Positions 34,071-45,522 are shown, counted from the first letter of the stretch. The stretch is DNA of 64,000 nucleotides from Streptomyces sp. H39-S7 (GCF_027158205.1 NZ_JAPVLU010000023.1:79731-143730); one strand, 5' to 3'. Numbers and translations: made by a program. The notes: generated by a model from the letters alone, not told the origin.

Positions 34071-34692
34071 GTTCCTGGGCCCGGTCGCGGGCTTCGGCGT
34101 GACCTTCAAGGCCATGTTCAAGAAGCGGCTGACCGAGCAGTACCCCGAGGAGAAGAAGCCGACCGCGCCGCGCTTCCACGGCCGGCACCAGCTCAACCGC
34201 CACCCGGACGGGCTGGAGAAGTGCGTCGGCTGCGAACTGTGCGCGTGGGCCTGCCCGGCCGACGCGATCTACGTGGAGGGCGCGGACAACACCGAGGAGG
34301 AGCGCTACTCCCCGGGTGAGCGCTACGGCCGCGTCTACCAGATCAACTACGCCCGCTGCATCCTGTGCGGCCTGTGCATCGAGGCGTGCCCCACCCGGGC
34401 GCTGACGATGACGAACGAGTACGAACTCGCCGACCGGACCCGCGAGTCGCTGATCTTCACCAAGGAGCAGTTGCTCGCCGGCCTGGACGAGGGCATGGTC
34501 GAGGCGCCGCACTCGATCTTCGAGGGCATGAACGAGGGCGACTACTACCGGGGGCTGGTCACCGAGGCCGCACCCGGCACCGAGCGCCAGGTCGCGGTCT
34601 CCAAGGGCGAGAAGCCGGCGGAGGATGCGCAGCCGCCGGTCACCGTGCCGGCCACCGGCGTCCGGCCCGCGGGAACGGGGGCGGAGGCATGA
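34063..34692 (+). CDS. nuoI: NADH-quinone oxidoreductase subunit I
   Basis: A protein of 209 aa. Two 8Fe ferredoxin motifs, CVGCELCAWACP and CILCGLCIEACP, bind N6a and N6b and pass electrons to NuoB. The N-terminal amphipathic stretch GFGVTFKAMFKKRLTEQYP anchors it to the membrane arm. The C-terminal about 40 residues are polar and Pro-rich. It overlaps nuoH by 8 nt and nuoJ by the ATGA overlap. Confidence 0.97.
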   Translation: MPEFLGPVAGFGVTFKAMFKKRLTEQYPEEKKPTAPRFHGRHQLNRHPDGLEKCVGCELCAWACPADAIYVEGADNTEEERYSPGERYGRVYQINYARCILCGLCIEACPTRALTMTNEYELADRTRESLIFTKEQLLAGLDEGMVEAPHSIFEGMNEGDYYRGLVTEAAPGTERQVAVSKGEKPAEDAQPPVTVPATGVRPAGTGAEA

Positions 34693-35522
34693 TGTCCACC
34701 TTCGCCGCCGCCACGTCGACCACCTCGACGGGTGAGGCGTTCCAGTTCTGGGTCCTCGGCGTCGTCGCGGTCCTGGGCGCGCTGGGCACGGTACTGAGCA
34801 AGAAGACGGTGCACAGCGCGCTCTGTCTGGCCGGAACCATGATCATCCTGGCCGTCTTCTACCTGGCCCAGGGCGCGTACTTCCTCGGGGTCGTCCAGAT
34901 CGTCGTCTACACCGGCGCGATCATGATGCTCTTCCTCTTCGTCGTCATGCTGGTCGGCATCACCGCCGCCGACTCGCTGAAGGAGACGCTGAAGGGCCAG
35001 CGCTGGATGGCCGCGGGGTGCGGTCTCGGCTTCGGGATCCTGCTGATCGCGGGCATCGGCAACGCCTCGCTCCACACCTTCGCCGGCCTCGGCCAGGCGA
35101 ACGCGGGCGGCAACGTCGAGGGCCTGGCGCGGCTGATCTTCACCAAGTACGTGTGGGCCTTCGAGATCACCGGCGCGCTGCTGATCACGGCGGCCGTCGG
35201 AGCGATGGTCCTGACGCACCGCGAGCGGACCGAGGCACGCAGCACCCAGCGCGAACTGTCGATCGCGCGCGTCCGCGAGGGCACCCAGGTTCCGCCGCTG
35301 CCCGCCCCCGGCGTCTACGCCCGGCACAACGCGGTGGACGTCCCCGGCCTGCTGCCGGACGGCACCACCTCGGACCTGTCGGTCAGCGCCACGCTGCGGG
35401 AACGCGGCCAGATCCGCGACGTGTCGAACGAGGCCCTGGCCGATCTCGCCGAGCTGGAACAGCGCTCGGAGAACTGGCTGGAACGGTCCGCGCCCGCGAC
35501 GCCGAAGGAGGCGAGCAAGTGA
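34689..35522 (+). CDS. nuoJ: NADH-quinone oxidoreductase subunit J
   Basis: A protein of 277 aa; E. coli NuoJ is about 184. Five helices lie in residues 18-180. The conserved helix 3 motif VVQIVVYTGAIMMLFLFVVM is intact. The roughly 100-residue C-terminal hydrophilic extension (RTEARSTQRELSIARVREG onward) is typical of actinobacterial NuoJ. Adjacent ATGs at 34689 and 34692 are both possible starts; the first overlaps the nuoI stop. It couples quinone reduction to conformational change in the membrane arm. Confidence 0.95.
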   Translation: MMSTFAAATSTTSTGEAFQFWVLGVVAVLGALGTVLSKKTVHSALCLAGTMIILAVFYLAQGAYFLGVVQIVVYTGAIMMLFLFVVMLVGITAADSLKETLKGQRWMAAGCGLGFGILLIAGIGNASLHTFAGLGQANAGGNVEGLARLIFTKYVWAFEITGALLITAAVGAMVLTHRERTEARSTQRELSIARVREGTQVPPLPAPGVYARHNAVDVPGLLPDGTTSDLSVSATLRERGQIRDVSNEALADLAELEQRSENWLERSAPATPKEASK

Positions 35523-35818
35523 ATCCGGTCAACTACCTGTACCTGGCCGCGCTGCTGTTCACCATCGGCGCCTCCGGGGTGCTGATCCGGCGCAACGCGA
35601 TCATCGTCTTCATGTGCGTCGAGCTGATGCTGAACGCCTGCAACCTGGCGTTCGTCACCTTCTCCCGGATGCACGGCAACCTCGACGGCCAGATCATCGC
35701 CTTCTTCACGATGGTGGTCGCCGCAGCCGAGGTCGTGGTCGGGCTCGCGATCATCGTGACGATGTTCCGCTCCCGGCACTCGGCCTCGGTCGACGACGCC
35801 AATCTGATGAAGCTGTAA
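35519..35818 (+). CDS. nuoK: NADH-quinone oxidoreductase subunit K
   Basis: A protein of 99 aa with a GTG start overlapping the nuoJ stop. Three helices carry the two conserved membrane glutamates: IVFMCVELMLNACNLAFV (helix 2) and VVAAAEVVVGLAIIV (helix 3), both on the proton path. The length is canonical. It lies 12 nt before nuoL. Confidence 0.96.
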   Translation: MNPVNYLYLAALLFTIGASGVLIRRNAIIVFMCVELMLNACNLAFVTFSRMHGNLDGQIIAFFTMVVAAAEVVVGLAIIVTMFRSRHSASVDDANLMKL

Positions 35819-35830
35819 GGGGTAGCGACA

Positions 35831-37726
<1,896 letters not shown>

Positions 37727-37732
37727 TAACTC

Positions 37733-39328
37733 ATGTCCTTTCCCCTCCTTACCGTCACGGCCGCCCTCCCGGCGGTCGGCGCGATCGTCACCGCCGCCGT
37801 ACCGGCCGCGAAGCGCAACCTCGCCAAGTGGTCGGCGCTGGGCTTCTCGGTCGCGACGCTCGTGCTGGCCGCGATCGTCCTCATCCGGTTCGAACCGGGC
37901 GGTGAGCGCTACCAGCTCACCGAGTCCCACGCGTGGATCAAGGACTTCGGGGTCCGCTACGAACTCGGCGTGGACGGCATCGGCGTCTCGCTCGTCGCGC
38001 TGACCGCGCTGCTGATCCCGTTCATCATCGCGGCGGGCTGGCACGACGCGGATCCCCTCGAGGACAAGAACCCCAACCGCCGCTGGCGGCCCACCCAGGG
38101 CTTCTTCGCCCTGATCCTGGCCGTCGAGGCGATGGTGGTGGTCTCGTTCGAGGCGACCGACGTCTTCCTCTTCTACATCTTCTTCGAAGCCATGCTCATC
38201 CCGATGTACTTCCTCATCGGCGGCTTCGGGGACCAGGCGCACGAGCACGGCGACGACGAGGCGGCCAAGCAGCGCTCGTACGCCGCCGTGAAGTTCCTGC
38301 TCTACAACCTGGTCGGCGGCCTCGTCATGCTGGCCGCCGTCATCGGGCTGTACGCGGCCAGTGCCGACCAGCTCGGCCACGGCACGTTCTCGCTCCAGGA
38401 GATCCTGCGGGCCCGCGCCGACGGCAAGTTCGACCTGGCCTCCTCCACCGAGCGGTGGCTCTTCCTCGGCTTCTTCTTCGCCTTCGCGGTGAAGGCGCCG
38501 CTGTGGCCGCTGCACACCTGGCTGCCGAACGCGATGGGGGAGTCGACCGCACCGGTCGCCGTCCTGATCACCGCGGTCGTCGACAAGGTCGGCACCTTCG
38601 CGATGCTGCGCTACTGCCTCCAGCTCTTCCCGGAGGCCAGTAAGTGGGCGACGCCGGTGATCCTGGTGCTGGCGGTGATCAGCATCATCTACGGTGCCCT
38701 GCTCGCCGTCGGCCAGCGCGACATCAAGCGGCTGATCGCCTACGCGTCCATCTCGCACTTCGGCTTCATCATCATGGGCATCTTCGCGATGACCACCCAG
38801 GGGCAGAGCGGCGCCACGCTCTACATGGTCAACCACGGGATCTCGACCGCAGCGCTGCTTCTGGTGGCCGGCTTCCTGATCAGCCGGCGCGGCTCGCGGC
38901 TCATCGCCGACTACGGCGGGGTGCAGAAGGTGGCGCCGGTGCTCGCGGGCACCTTCCTCATCGGCGGACTGGCGACGCTGTCGCTGCCGGGGCTCGCCCC
39001 GTTCGTCTCCGAGTTCCTGGTGCTCGTCGGCACCTTCAGCCGCTACCCGGCGCTCGGCATCATCGCGACCGTCGGCATCGTGCTCGCCGCGCTCTACGTC
39101 CTCGTCCTGTACCAGCGGACGATGACCGGGCCGGTGAAGGCGGGCATCGAGGGGATGAAGGATCTCAGGATCCGCGAGATCGCCGTGGTGACCCCGCTGA
39201 TCGTCCTGCTGCTCTTCCTCGGCGTGTACCCGAAGCCGCTCACGGACATCATCAATCCGGCGGTCGGCCAGACGCTCTCCGACGTGCACAAGACCGACCC
39301 CAAGCCCGCGCTGGAGGCGACCAAGTGA
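37733..39328 (+). CDS. nuoM: NADH-quinone oxidoreductase subunit M
   Basis: A protein of 531 aa with an ATG start. It is an antiporter-like proton pump subunit with about 14 helices: FLFYIFFEAMLIPMYFLIGG carries the helix-5 Glu and FAVKAPLWPLHTWLPNAM the helix-7 Lys. The ISHFGFIIMGIFAM block is typical of NuoM. The C-terminus is cytoplasmic and charged. The stop overlaps the GTG of nuoN. Confidence 0.96.
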   Translation: MSFPLLTVTAALPAVGAIVTAAVPAAKRNLAKWSALGFSVATLVLAAIVLIRFEPGGERYQLTESHAWIKDFGVRYELGVDGIGVSLVALTALLIPFIIAAGWHDADPLEDKNPNRRWRPTQGFFALILAVEAMVVVSFEATDVFLFYIFFEAMLIPMYFLIGGFGDQAHEHGDDEAAKQRSYAAVKFLLYNLVGGLVMLAAVIGLYAASADQLGHGTFSLQEILRARADGKFDLASSTERWLFLGFFFAFAVKAPLWPLHTWLPNAMGESTAPVAVLITAVVDKVGTFAMLRYCLQLFPEASKWATPVILVLAVISIIYGALLAVGQRDIKRLIAYASISHFGFIIMGIFAMTTQGQSGATLYMVNHGISTAALLLVAGFLISRRGSRLIADYGGVQKVAPVLAGTFLIGGLATLSLPGLAPFVSEFLVLVGTFSRYPALGIIATVGIVLAALYVLVLYQRTMTGPVKAGIEGMKDLRIREIAVVTPLIVLLLFLGVYPKPLTDIINPAVGQTLSDVHKTDPKPALEATK

Positions 39329-40971
39329 GCGGAACAGCCGTCCACAGCCTGTGGACAATGGCGGCCCCCGCCGCAGACAAGATCCCCGCCCCGAAGATCG
39401 AGTACGCCCAGCTGTCGCCGGTCCTGATCGTCTTCGGCGCGGCGGTCGTCGGCATCCTCGTCGAGGCGTTCCTGCCCCGCAGGTCCCGCTACCTGGGACA
39501 GATCGCGGTGAGCGTCATCGGCCTCGCCGCCGCCTTCGCCGCCGTCGTGGCACTGGCGGCCAGGGGCTACGGCACCACCAAGGCGCATGTCGCCGCGATG
39601 GGGGCGGTGGCCGTCGACGGCCCGGCGCTCTTCCTTCAGGGCACGATCCTGCTGGTCGGGCTGGTGGCGGTCTTCACCTTCGCCGAGCGCCGGCTCGACC
39701 CGACGGCGCACGGCCGCAAGGTCGACTCCTTCGCCGCCCAGGGCTCCGCGGTCCCCGGCGGCGATGCCGAGAAGGCCGCCGTCAAGGCCGGGTTCACCAC
39801 CACCGAGGTCTTCCCGCTGCTGCTCTTCGCGGTCGGCGGCATGCTGATCTTCCCGGCCGCGTCCGACCTGCTGACGCTCTTCGTCGCGCTGGAGGTCTTC
39901 TCGCTGCCGCTGTACCTGCTCTGCGCGCTGGCCCGCCGCCGGCGCTTCATGTCGCAGGAAGCCGCGATGAAGTACTTCCTGCTGGGAGCCTTCTCGTCGG
40001 CCTTCCTGCTGTTCGGCATCGCGCTGCTCTACGGCTACGCGGGCACCGTCTCGTACTCCGGCATCGCCGCCGTCGTCGACGGCACCGCCAAGATGACCCC
40101 GGCCCTCGCCGCCACCACCGGCAACGACGCGCTGCTGCTCATCGGCACCGCGATGGTCGCGATGGGGCTGCTCTTCAAGGTCGGCGCCGTGCCGTTCCAC
40201 ATGTGGACCCCGGACGTCTACCAGGGCGCCCCGACCCCGGTGACCGGCTTCATGGCCGCCGCCACCAAGGTCGCCGCCTTCGGCGCGCTGCTGCGACTGC
40301 TGTACGTGGTACTGCCGGGCATGCGCTGGGACTGGCGCCCGGTGATGTGGGGCGTCGCGATCCTGACGATGCTGGTCGGCGCGATCGTCGCCGTCACCCA
40401 GACCGACGTGAAGCGACTGCTGGCGTACTCGTCCATCGCGCACGCCGGATTCATCCTCGCGGGTGTCATCGCCACCACGCCGGACGGTGTGTCGTCGGTG
40501 CTCTTCTACCTCGGCGCGTACTCGTTCGTGACGCTCGGCGCCTTCGCCGTCGTCACCCTGGTCCGCGACGCGGGGGGCGAAGCCACCCACCTGTCGCACT
40601 GGGCCGGCCTCGGCCGCCGCTCGCCGCTGGTCGCGGCGGTCTTCGCGGTCTTCCTGCTGGCCTTCGCGGGCATCCCGCTGACCTCCGGCTTCGCCGGGAA
40701 GTTCGCGGTGTTCAAGGCTGCCGCCCAGGGCGGCGCGATGCCGCTGGTCATCGTGGGTGTGCTCTCCTCGGCGATCGCGGCGTTCTTCTACATCCGCGTC
40801 ATCGTGCTGATGTTCTTCAGCGAACCGAAGGCCGACGGCCCCACCGTCGCCGTCCCGAGCGCCTGGACCTCCACGGCCATCGGCATCGGCGTGGCGGTGA
40901 CGCTCGCACTGGGCGTCATGCCGCAGTACTTCCTGGACCTCGCCGACAAGGCGGGCGTGTTCGTCCGCTGA
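39325..40971 (+). CDS. nuoN: NADH-quinone oxidoreductase subunit N
   Basis: A protein of 548 aa; E. coli NuoN is 485. It is the third antiporter-like subunit: LFVALEVFSLPLYLLCAL holds the helix-5 Glu and LFKVGAVPFHMWTPDVYQGAP the helix-7 Lys region. A hydrophilic insertion at about residues 125-160 (TAHGRKVDSFAAQGSAVPGG onward) is absent from the shorter family members. The last gene of the operon, it is followed by a strong hairpin. Confidence 0.95.
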   Translation: MSGTAVHSLWTMAAPAADKIPAPKIEYAQLSPVLIVFGAAVVGILVEAFLPRRSRYLGQIAVSVIGLAAAFAAVVALAARGYGTTKAHVAAMGAVAVDGPALFLQGTILLVGLVAVFTFAERRLDPTAHGRKVDSFAAQGSAVPGGDAEKAAVKAGFTTTEVFPLLLFAVGGMLIFPAASDLLTLFVALEVFSLPLYLLCALARRRRFMSQEAAMKYFLLGAFSSAFLLFGIALLYGYAGTVSYSGIAAVVDGTAKMTPALAATTGNDALLLIGTAMVAMGLLFKVGAVPFHMWTPDVYQGAPTPVTGFMAAATKVAAFGALLRLLYVVLPGMRWDWRPVMWGVAILTMLVGAIVAVTQTDVKRLLAYSSIAHAGFILAGVIATTPDGVSSVLFYLGAYSFVTLGAFAVVTLVRDAGGEATHLSHWAGLGRRSPLVAAVFAVFLLAFAGIPLTSGFAGKFAVFKAAAQGGAMPLVIVGVLSSAIAAFFYIRVIVLMFFSEPKADGPTVAVPSAWTSTAIGIGVAVTLALGVMPQYFLDLADKAGVFVR

Positions 40972-40988
40972 GCAACAGCACCCCGGGA

Positions 40989-41024
40989 AACGGCCGTCGG
41001 ACGCACCCGCGTCCGGCGGCCGTT
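40989..41024 (+). terminator. nuo operon terminator hairpin
   Basis: AACGGCCG (40989-40996) plus GGACGC (40999-41004) pair with GCGTCC (41009-41014) plus CGGCCGTT (41017-41024), around loop ACCC. It begins 18 nt after the nuoN stop. The remaining 209 nt to the next gene hold its promoter region. Confidence 0.75.
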
Positions 41025-41233
41025 CCGCGTCGGCGCGGGACGTTCTCCAGCGCCGCGCGACCCCCCGCGGGGAGCGGGATCCGGACGTCTTCGGCGGAGC
41101 TCGTGCAGCGTGGATGACCTGTCCAGGCCATATAGGGGCGATGCCCCGGCAAAGATCGAGAAGGGACCGGCTACGCTGCCGGTGTAAGCAGTGCCGTCCC
41201 CAGGACGCCATCTCAGCGAATGGAGTACCCCTC

Positions 41234-42253
41234 GTGAACGTCGTCGGGCCGTTCGGGTTGAGTGTGCGGGACGAGGCTCTCGAAGCCGACGTCCAGTCCG
41301 GGCTGTTTGCCGTGGAGGAGGGCCTCCTGGAGGCCACCAAGAGCGACGTCCCCTTCATCGCCGGCGCGGCGCGCCATCTGCTGCGCGCGGGCGGCAAGCG
41401 ATTCCGGCCGCTGCTGGTGATGCTGGGCGCCCAGTTCGGCGACCCGCACGCGCCCGGCATCGTGCCCTCCGCGGTGGTCGTGGAGCTCACCCACCTCGCG
41501 ACGCTGTACCACGACGACGTCATGGACGAGGCGGACGTACGCCGCGGCGTACCCAGCGCCAACGCCCGCTGGGACAACTCGGTGGCGGTCCTCACCGGGG
41601 ACTTCCTGTTCGCCCGTGCCTCGCACATACTGGCCGACCTCGGCCCCGAGGCCGTCCGCGTCCAGTCCGAGGCGTTCGAGCGGCTGGTGACCGGTCAGAT
41701 CCTGGAGACCGCGGGCCCGGCCGACGGCCGTGACCCCGTGGACCACTACCTCGACGTCATCAGCGGCAAGAGCGGTTCGCTCGTCGCGGTCTCCTGCCGC
41801 TTCGGCGCCATGATGGCCGGCGCCGACGAGTCCGTCATCGACATCCTGACCCAGTACGGCGAGCGCATCGGTACCGCTTTCCAGCTCGCCGACGACATCC
41901 TCGACATCGCCAGCGACAGCCACGAGTCGGGCAAGACCCCCGGCACCGACCTGCGCGAGGGCATCCCGACCCTCCCCGTGCTCCACCTGCGGAGCAAGGT
42001 CGCCTCGGCCAACGGTTCGGCCTCCGCGGCCGACCGCCACCTCGTCGACCTCCTCGCGGGCGACCTCACCGACGACCACCGGCACGCCGAGGCGCTGCGC
42101 CTGCTGCGCGCCCACCCGGCGCTGGAGCAGGCCCGCCGCGACACCGTCCGCTACGCCGACGAAGCGCGCGCCACCCTCGCGCCGCTTCCGGACTGCGCCG
42201 CGAAGCAGGCCCTGGAGGGCCTGTGCGACGCGGTCGTGCACCGCGCGGGCTGA
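41234..42253 (+). CDS. Long-chain polyprenyl diphosphate synthase
   Basis: A protein of 339 aa with a GTG start. The first Asp-rich motif is YHDDVMDEAD (DDxxD, residues 94-101) and the second is FQLADDILDIASD (about 215-227). Upstream GGKRFRPLL binds IPP. It is a trans-prenyltransferase making an all-trans C35-C50 chain, most likely the menaquinone tail given that mqnC, menG and a MenJ-like gene are nearby. Chain length cannot be read from this sequence by eye. It is separate from the nuo operon, having its own spacer, and converges on the anti-sigma gene. Confidence 0.9.
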   Translation: MNVVGPFGLSVRDEALEADVQSGLFAVEEGLLEATKSDVPFIAGAARHLLRAGGKRFRPLLVMLGAQFGDPHAPGIVPSAVVVELTHLATLYHDDVMDEADVRRGVPSANARWDNSVAVLTGDFLFARASHILADLGPEAVRVQSEAFERLVTGQILETAGPADGRDPVDHYLDVISGKSGSLVAVSCRFGAMMAGADESVIDILTQYGERIGTAFQLADDILDIASDSHESGKTPGTDLREGIPTLPVLHLRSKVASANGSASAADRHLVDLLAGDLTDDHRHAEALRLLRAHPALEQARRDTVRYADEARATLAPLPDCAAKQALEGLCDAVVHRAG

Positions 42254-42262
42254 CCCTGCGCT

Positions 42263-42295
42263 GTCCGGACGTCCCCGCAGGAACAACGTCCGGAC
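42263..42295. terminator. Bidirectional hairpin between convergent genes
   Basis: GTCCGGACGT (42263-42272) and ACGTCCGGAC (42286-42295) are perfect 10-bp arms. They lie between the convergent prenyl synthase and anti-sigma genes, so the hairpin can act in both directions. Confidence 0.75.
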
Positions 42296-42298
42296 GGC

Positions 42299-43060
42299 CT
42301 ACGCCCGGACGTTCACCAGCGTGCTGCCGTCCAGCGTCCGCACCTCGTAGTGGTCGATCTCGGCCGGCTGCAGGGCCGCGCCGCCGTGCAGGTAGAGCGG
42401 GGCACGCGCCGACTCGTGCGGGCTGTCCGGGTTGCCGTACCCCCAGGGGCCGATCGCCCAGGTGGTCACGGTCTGCTGGTCCCCGTTCCTTCCGACGGCG
42501 ACGAGGCTGCAGCGCAGCGGCCCCTTCAAGTGGCCCAGTTCGAGCACGACGTCGCTGCCCCAGGCCTTCTTCCTGACGCCGATCGTGGCGGTGACCTTGG
42601 TGGCGGGGTCGGTGGCGGTCACCTTGTCGGCGGCCGGTATCAGGCGGAAGGCGGCCTCGGGGCCGCTGTACTCCTCTTCCGCGACCGTCCGGCCCCGGTC
42701 GCCGGACGCCACCTGGACGGCGAGGAGCGGCCCGCCGACGATCAGGACGGCGGCAGCCGCGACCAGGACCATCCGGCGCCGCCGCGTCGTGGCGCGGACC
42801 GCGGCGACCTCGTCGAGCAACCTGCCGAGCAGGGCATCCTCCGGACCATCCGGGTCCTGGGCCGTCAGGAAGGCGCCGGGGTCGGGGTTGGCCGCCGCGT
42901 ACTCGGCGAGCAGCGGTTCGATCCCCGCGAGCGAGTCGAGTTCCACCATGCAGGCCTCGCAGCCGGCGAGGTGCGCCTCGAACCGGGTGGCGTCCGTGTC
43001 GTCGAGCAGGCCGAGGGCGTACGCCCCGACCTCCGCGTGCTGCTCCCGTGGCGACGTCAT
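42299..43060 (-). CDS. Zinc-finger anti-sigma factor
   Basis: A protein of 253 aa. The cytoplasmic N-terminus has the ZAS motif: H-x3-C-x2-C (HLAGCEACM, residues about 29-37) with an upstream His near residue 8. A membrane helix (MVLVAAAAVLIVGGPLLAV) follows near 97-116, and an external beta-rich domain of about 130 residues makes up the rest. It should hold the ECF sigma factor encoded immediately upstream inactive at the membrane and release it on an external cue. Its ATG overlaps the sigma stop (ATGA), the standard coupling for such pairs. Confidence 0.9.
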   Translation of the reverse strand: MTSPREQHAEVGAYALGLLDDTDATRFEAHLAGCEACMVELDSLAGIEPLLAEYAAANPDPGAFLTAQDPDGPEDALLGRLLDEVAAVRATTRRRRMVLVAAAAVLIVGGPLLAVQVASGDRGRTVAEEEYSGPEAAFRLIPAADKVTATDPATKVTATIGVRKKAWGSDVVLELGHLKGPLRCSLVAVGRNGDQQTVTTWAIGPWGYGNPDSPHESARAPLYLHGGAALQPAEIDHYEVRTLDGSTLVNVRA

Positions 43061-43575
43061 GATGTCGTCACTCCTCGTTCCTCGAGCGCGAGCTTCAGCG
43101 AGCGCAGCGCGTAGAAGATCCGCGACCGGACCGTTCCCGCGGGTATGCCGAGCACCGTGGCGGCGTCCTCGACCGAGCGGCCGCGCAGGTAGGTCTCGGC
43201 GAGCACCTGCCGGTGGGCGGCCGAGAGGTCGGCCATCGCGTCGGAGATGGTCATCAGCCGGAGCACGTTGTCCAGCTCGTCCTGGGCGGGCAGCAGGTCC
43301 AGGGGCCCCGGGTCGACCTCCCGGGGGCGGGCCTGCCGACTGCGATGGCCGTCGATGACGAGCCGGCGCGCCACCGTCACGAGCCAGGGGCGGACGGAGC
43401 CGGCGGCGCGCTCCAACTGGTCGCTGTTGCGCCAGGCGCGCAGCAGTGTCTCCTGTACGACGTCCTCGGCCCGGTGCCGGTCGCCGGCGACCAGTCGCAG
43501 TACGTAGGCGAGCAGGGGACTCGCGTGCTCGTTGTAGAGCGTCCGCATCAGCTCTTCGCTCGGTTCCGTTGCCAC
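43057..43575 (-). CDS. ECF RNA polymerase sigma factor
   Basis: A protein of 172 aa from the GTG at 43575, selected because GGAAGGA lies 7-8 nt upstream. A GTG at 43593 would add six residues but has a poor ribosome site. Region 2 is present (LYNEHASPLLAYVLRLVAGDRHRAEDVVQETLLRAWRN, in part) and region 4 (RQVLAETYLRGRSVEDAATVLGIPAGTVRSRIFYALRSL, in part). It forms an operon with the membrane anti-sigma factor. The regulon is unknown; the divergent LolA-like gene 44181 could belong to it. Confidence 0.92.
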   Translation of the reverse strand: MATEPSEELMRTLYNEHASPLLAYVLRLVAGDRHRAEDVVQETLLRAWRNSDQLERAAGSVRPWLVTVARRLVIDGHRSRQARPREVDPGPLDLLPAQDELDNVLRLMTISDAMADLSAAHRQVLAETYLRGRSVEDAATVLGIPAGTVRSRIFYALRSLKLALEERGVTTS

Positions 43576-44180
43576 GGGCGCATCCTTCCGCACGAGATCG
43601 TTCAGGTCGAGACCGTCCCCGGAATGATCAACAGCGGAGCAACAGCAGCTCAACTGTGGTGCGACGGAGTAGCGTTCGCTATCCCGCCCGCTCACCCGGG
43701 GCAGAAATTTGTGATGTTCGCACAGTGAGCATCCTCCGTGCGGCCATTGTGCGATATACGCAACTCGCGCACGCCGGACTCAGTGTTCGAGCCGTGATTC
43801 GCGCCGCAGTTCCGCTGGGAGCGGCGGCCGCCGGATGGTGCGGAGGAACCCCTGGGACGCCGGGGCGTGGGGCAGCGGCCCCGGGGCCCGGGTGGGCGGC
43901 CCTGAGGGGGGAGGGCCGGCCGAAGTCGGGCCAATGAGGTGCGAATGCCGCGGAACGAGGGGCTTGTGCCCCTCCGGGGCTTCCCCGGACCCGTGTACGC
44001 CCTCGGGGTTCGTCATCCCGGGGGTGTACACAGGGTTGCTCCCGGCGGCTGATGTGCCGGGCGTTCCGGTTTGGTGGGATTGGTATCACCACCTCAGGGG
44101 CGGATCGGGTGACAATGGACCCGAGAGGTGGACGAGTGCAGGGCATCGTGGCCGCCGCGGACGACGGAGGTAGGAACGCA
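43576..44180. other. 605-nt divergent spacer between sigma factor and LolA-like gene
   Basis: No convincing gene is present. Small ORFs inside it are Pro/Gly/Arg-rich shadows. GTGTAC occurs twice near 43994-44032 with GC-rich sequence between, and GGAGG at 44166-44170 leads to the next start. Sigma factor autoregulation would act here, but I cannot pick a reliable -35/-10 pair by eye. Confidence 0.35.
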
Positions 44181-45476
44181 ATGGCACGGATCCAACCGAC
44201 CCAGGTTCCCTCAGTGGGAGACACCGGAGACACCGAAGGGACCAGAGGCCCAGCTCGCCGCAAGGCGATGCGGTACGCGGTCCCTGTCGCGGTGGCGGGG
44301 GTGGCGGCGGCGACCATCAGCCTCGTCCCGGCGCTCGCCGACTCCGGCAACCCCGATCTGCCGAAGGTCACGGCAGAGCAGCTGCTGACGAAGATAGCCG
44401 CTTCCGACACCCGGACGGTCTCGGGCACGGTCAAGATCTCCACCGACCTCGGACTGCCGTCCTTCCTCGGCGGCTCCACCGGCGGGGACAGCCCCTTCGG
44501 CGGTGCGGGCGGGGACGACAGCGGCAAGGGCCGCAAGGGCAGCGGCTCCGCCGCCGACCCCAAGGCACAGCTCACCCAGCTGCTCGCCGGCAGCCACACG
44601 CTGCACATCGCGGCCGACGGCCCGGACAAGCAGCGCGTCTCCATCGTGGAGAAGGCCGCCGAGTACAGCCTCATCCACAACGGCGACCAGGTCTGGGCGT
44701 ACGACAGCGCCTCCAACCAGGCGTATCACTCGACGCTGCCGAAGTCCGGCGGCAAGGCCGGTACGGACCACGCGAAGCAGCTCCCGAAGGACTTCCCGAG
44801 CACCCCGCAGGCCGCGGCCCAGCAGGCGCTCAAGGCGGCGGGCCCCAACACGTCCGTCTCCGTCGACGGCACGGCGAAGGTCGCCGGGCGCAACGCCTAC
44901 CAGCTGCTCGTGCAGCCCAAGGGCGGTGACTCCACGGTCGGCACGATCCGGGTCGCGGTGGACGCGTCGACCGGGGTGCCGCTGAAGTTCACGCTGACGC
45001 CCAGGACCGGCGGCAAGGCCGCGATCGAGATCGGCTTCACGAAGGTGGACTTCGGCAAGCCCGCCGCAAGCACCTTCCGGTTCACCCCGCCCAAGGGCGC
45101 CAAGGTGACGGAGGAGAAGGCGGACGAGGCCGCGCTGAAGGACACGGCGGGCAGGAACGGGACGTCCGGCCTCGAAGAGCTCCAGGGCCTGAACGTCCTG
45201 GGCTCGGACTGGAACGCGATCGCCGAGATCAAGGTGCCCAAGGGCGCCCTGCCCGGGTCCGACTCCGGATCGCCGTCCGACCGGCGCGGCCGGAACGACA
45301 AGAACGTGCAGGGGCTCATCGACAGCTTCGGCAAGCACGTCACCGGGAAGTTCGGTTCCGGCACGGTCTTCTCCACCCGCCTCGTCAACGCCCTGATCAC
45401 CGACAACGGCACCGTGTACGTCGGTGCCGTCAACCAGGACGCGCTGCTCAAGGCCGCCGACGCGGCCGCGAAGTAA
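44181..45476 (+). CDS. Secreted LolA/DUF2092-like protein
   Basis: A protein of 431 aa. GGAGG then AGGAACGCA precedes the ATG. The signal peptide (AMRYAVPVAVAGVAAATISLVPALA, ending near residue 53) has no lipobox. The mature domain resembles the LolA/LppX half-barrel (TAEQLLTKIAASDTRTVSGTVKIS; DASTGVPLKFTL; GFTKVDFGKPAASTFRFTPP). A Gly/Ser/Asp-rich insertion lies near 95-125. Such proteins carry a lipid or sense envelope state. The hydrophobic-cavity function is inferred from fold likeness only. An ABC exporter is encoded immediately downstream. Confidence 0.82.
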   Translation: MARIQPTQVPSVGDTGDTEGTRGPARRKAMRYAVPVAVAGVAAATISLVPALADSGNPDLPKVTAEQLLTKIAASDTRTVSGTVKISTDLGLPSFLGGSTGGDSPFGGAGGDDSGKGRKGSGSAADPKAQLTQLLAGSHTLHIAADGPDKQRVSIVEKAAEYSLIHNGDQVWAYDSASNQAYHSTLPKSGGKAGTDHAKQLPKDFPSTPQAAAQQALKAAGPNTSVSVDGTAKVAGRNAYQLLVQPKGGDSTVGTIRVAVDASTGVPLKFTLTPRTGGKAAIEIGFTKVDFGKPAASTFRFTPPKGAKVTEEKADEAALKDTAGRNGTSGLEELQGLNVLGSDWNAIAEIKVPKGALPGSDSGSPSDRRGRNDKNVQGLIDSFGKHVTGKFGSGTVFSTRLVNALITDNGTVYVGAVNQDALLKAADAAAK

Positions 45477-45496
45477 GCCTGGTCGACCCCACTGTC

Positions 45497-45522
45497 CGCC
45501 CGGCCGTGTCACCGGCCGGGCG
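45497..45522 (+). terminator. Hairpin after LolA-like gene
   Basis: CGCCCGGCC (45497-45505) and GGCCGGGCG (45514-45522) are perfect 9-bp arms followed by GGGCTCTTGCTT. It is 20 nt after the stop codon and 30 nt before the next start, so it may attenuate rather than stop transcription into the ABC genes. Confidence 0.6.

Noticed and set aside
43780..44031. 83-codon minus-strand ORF in the spacer upstream of the sigma factor
   Set aside because: Pro/Gly-rich, no ribosome site, no family likeness; more likely regulatory DNA.
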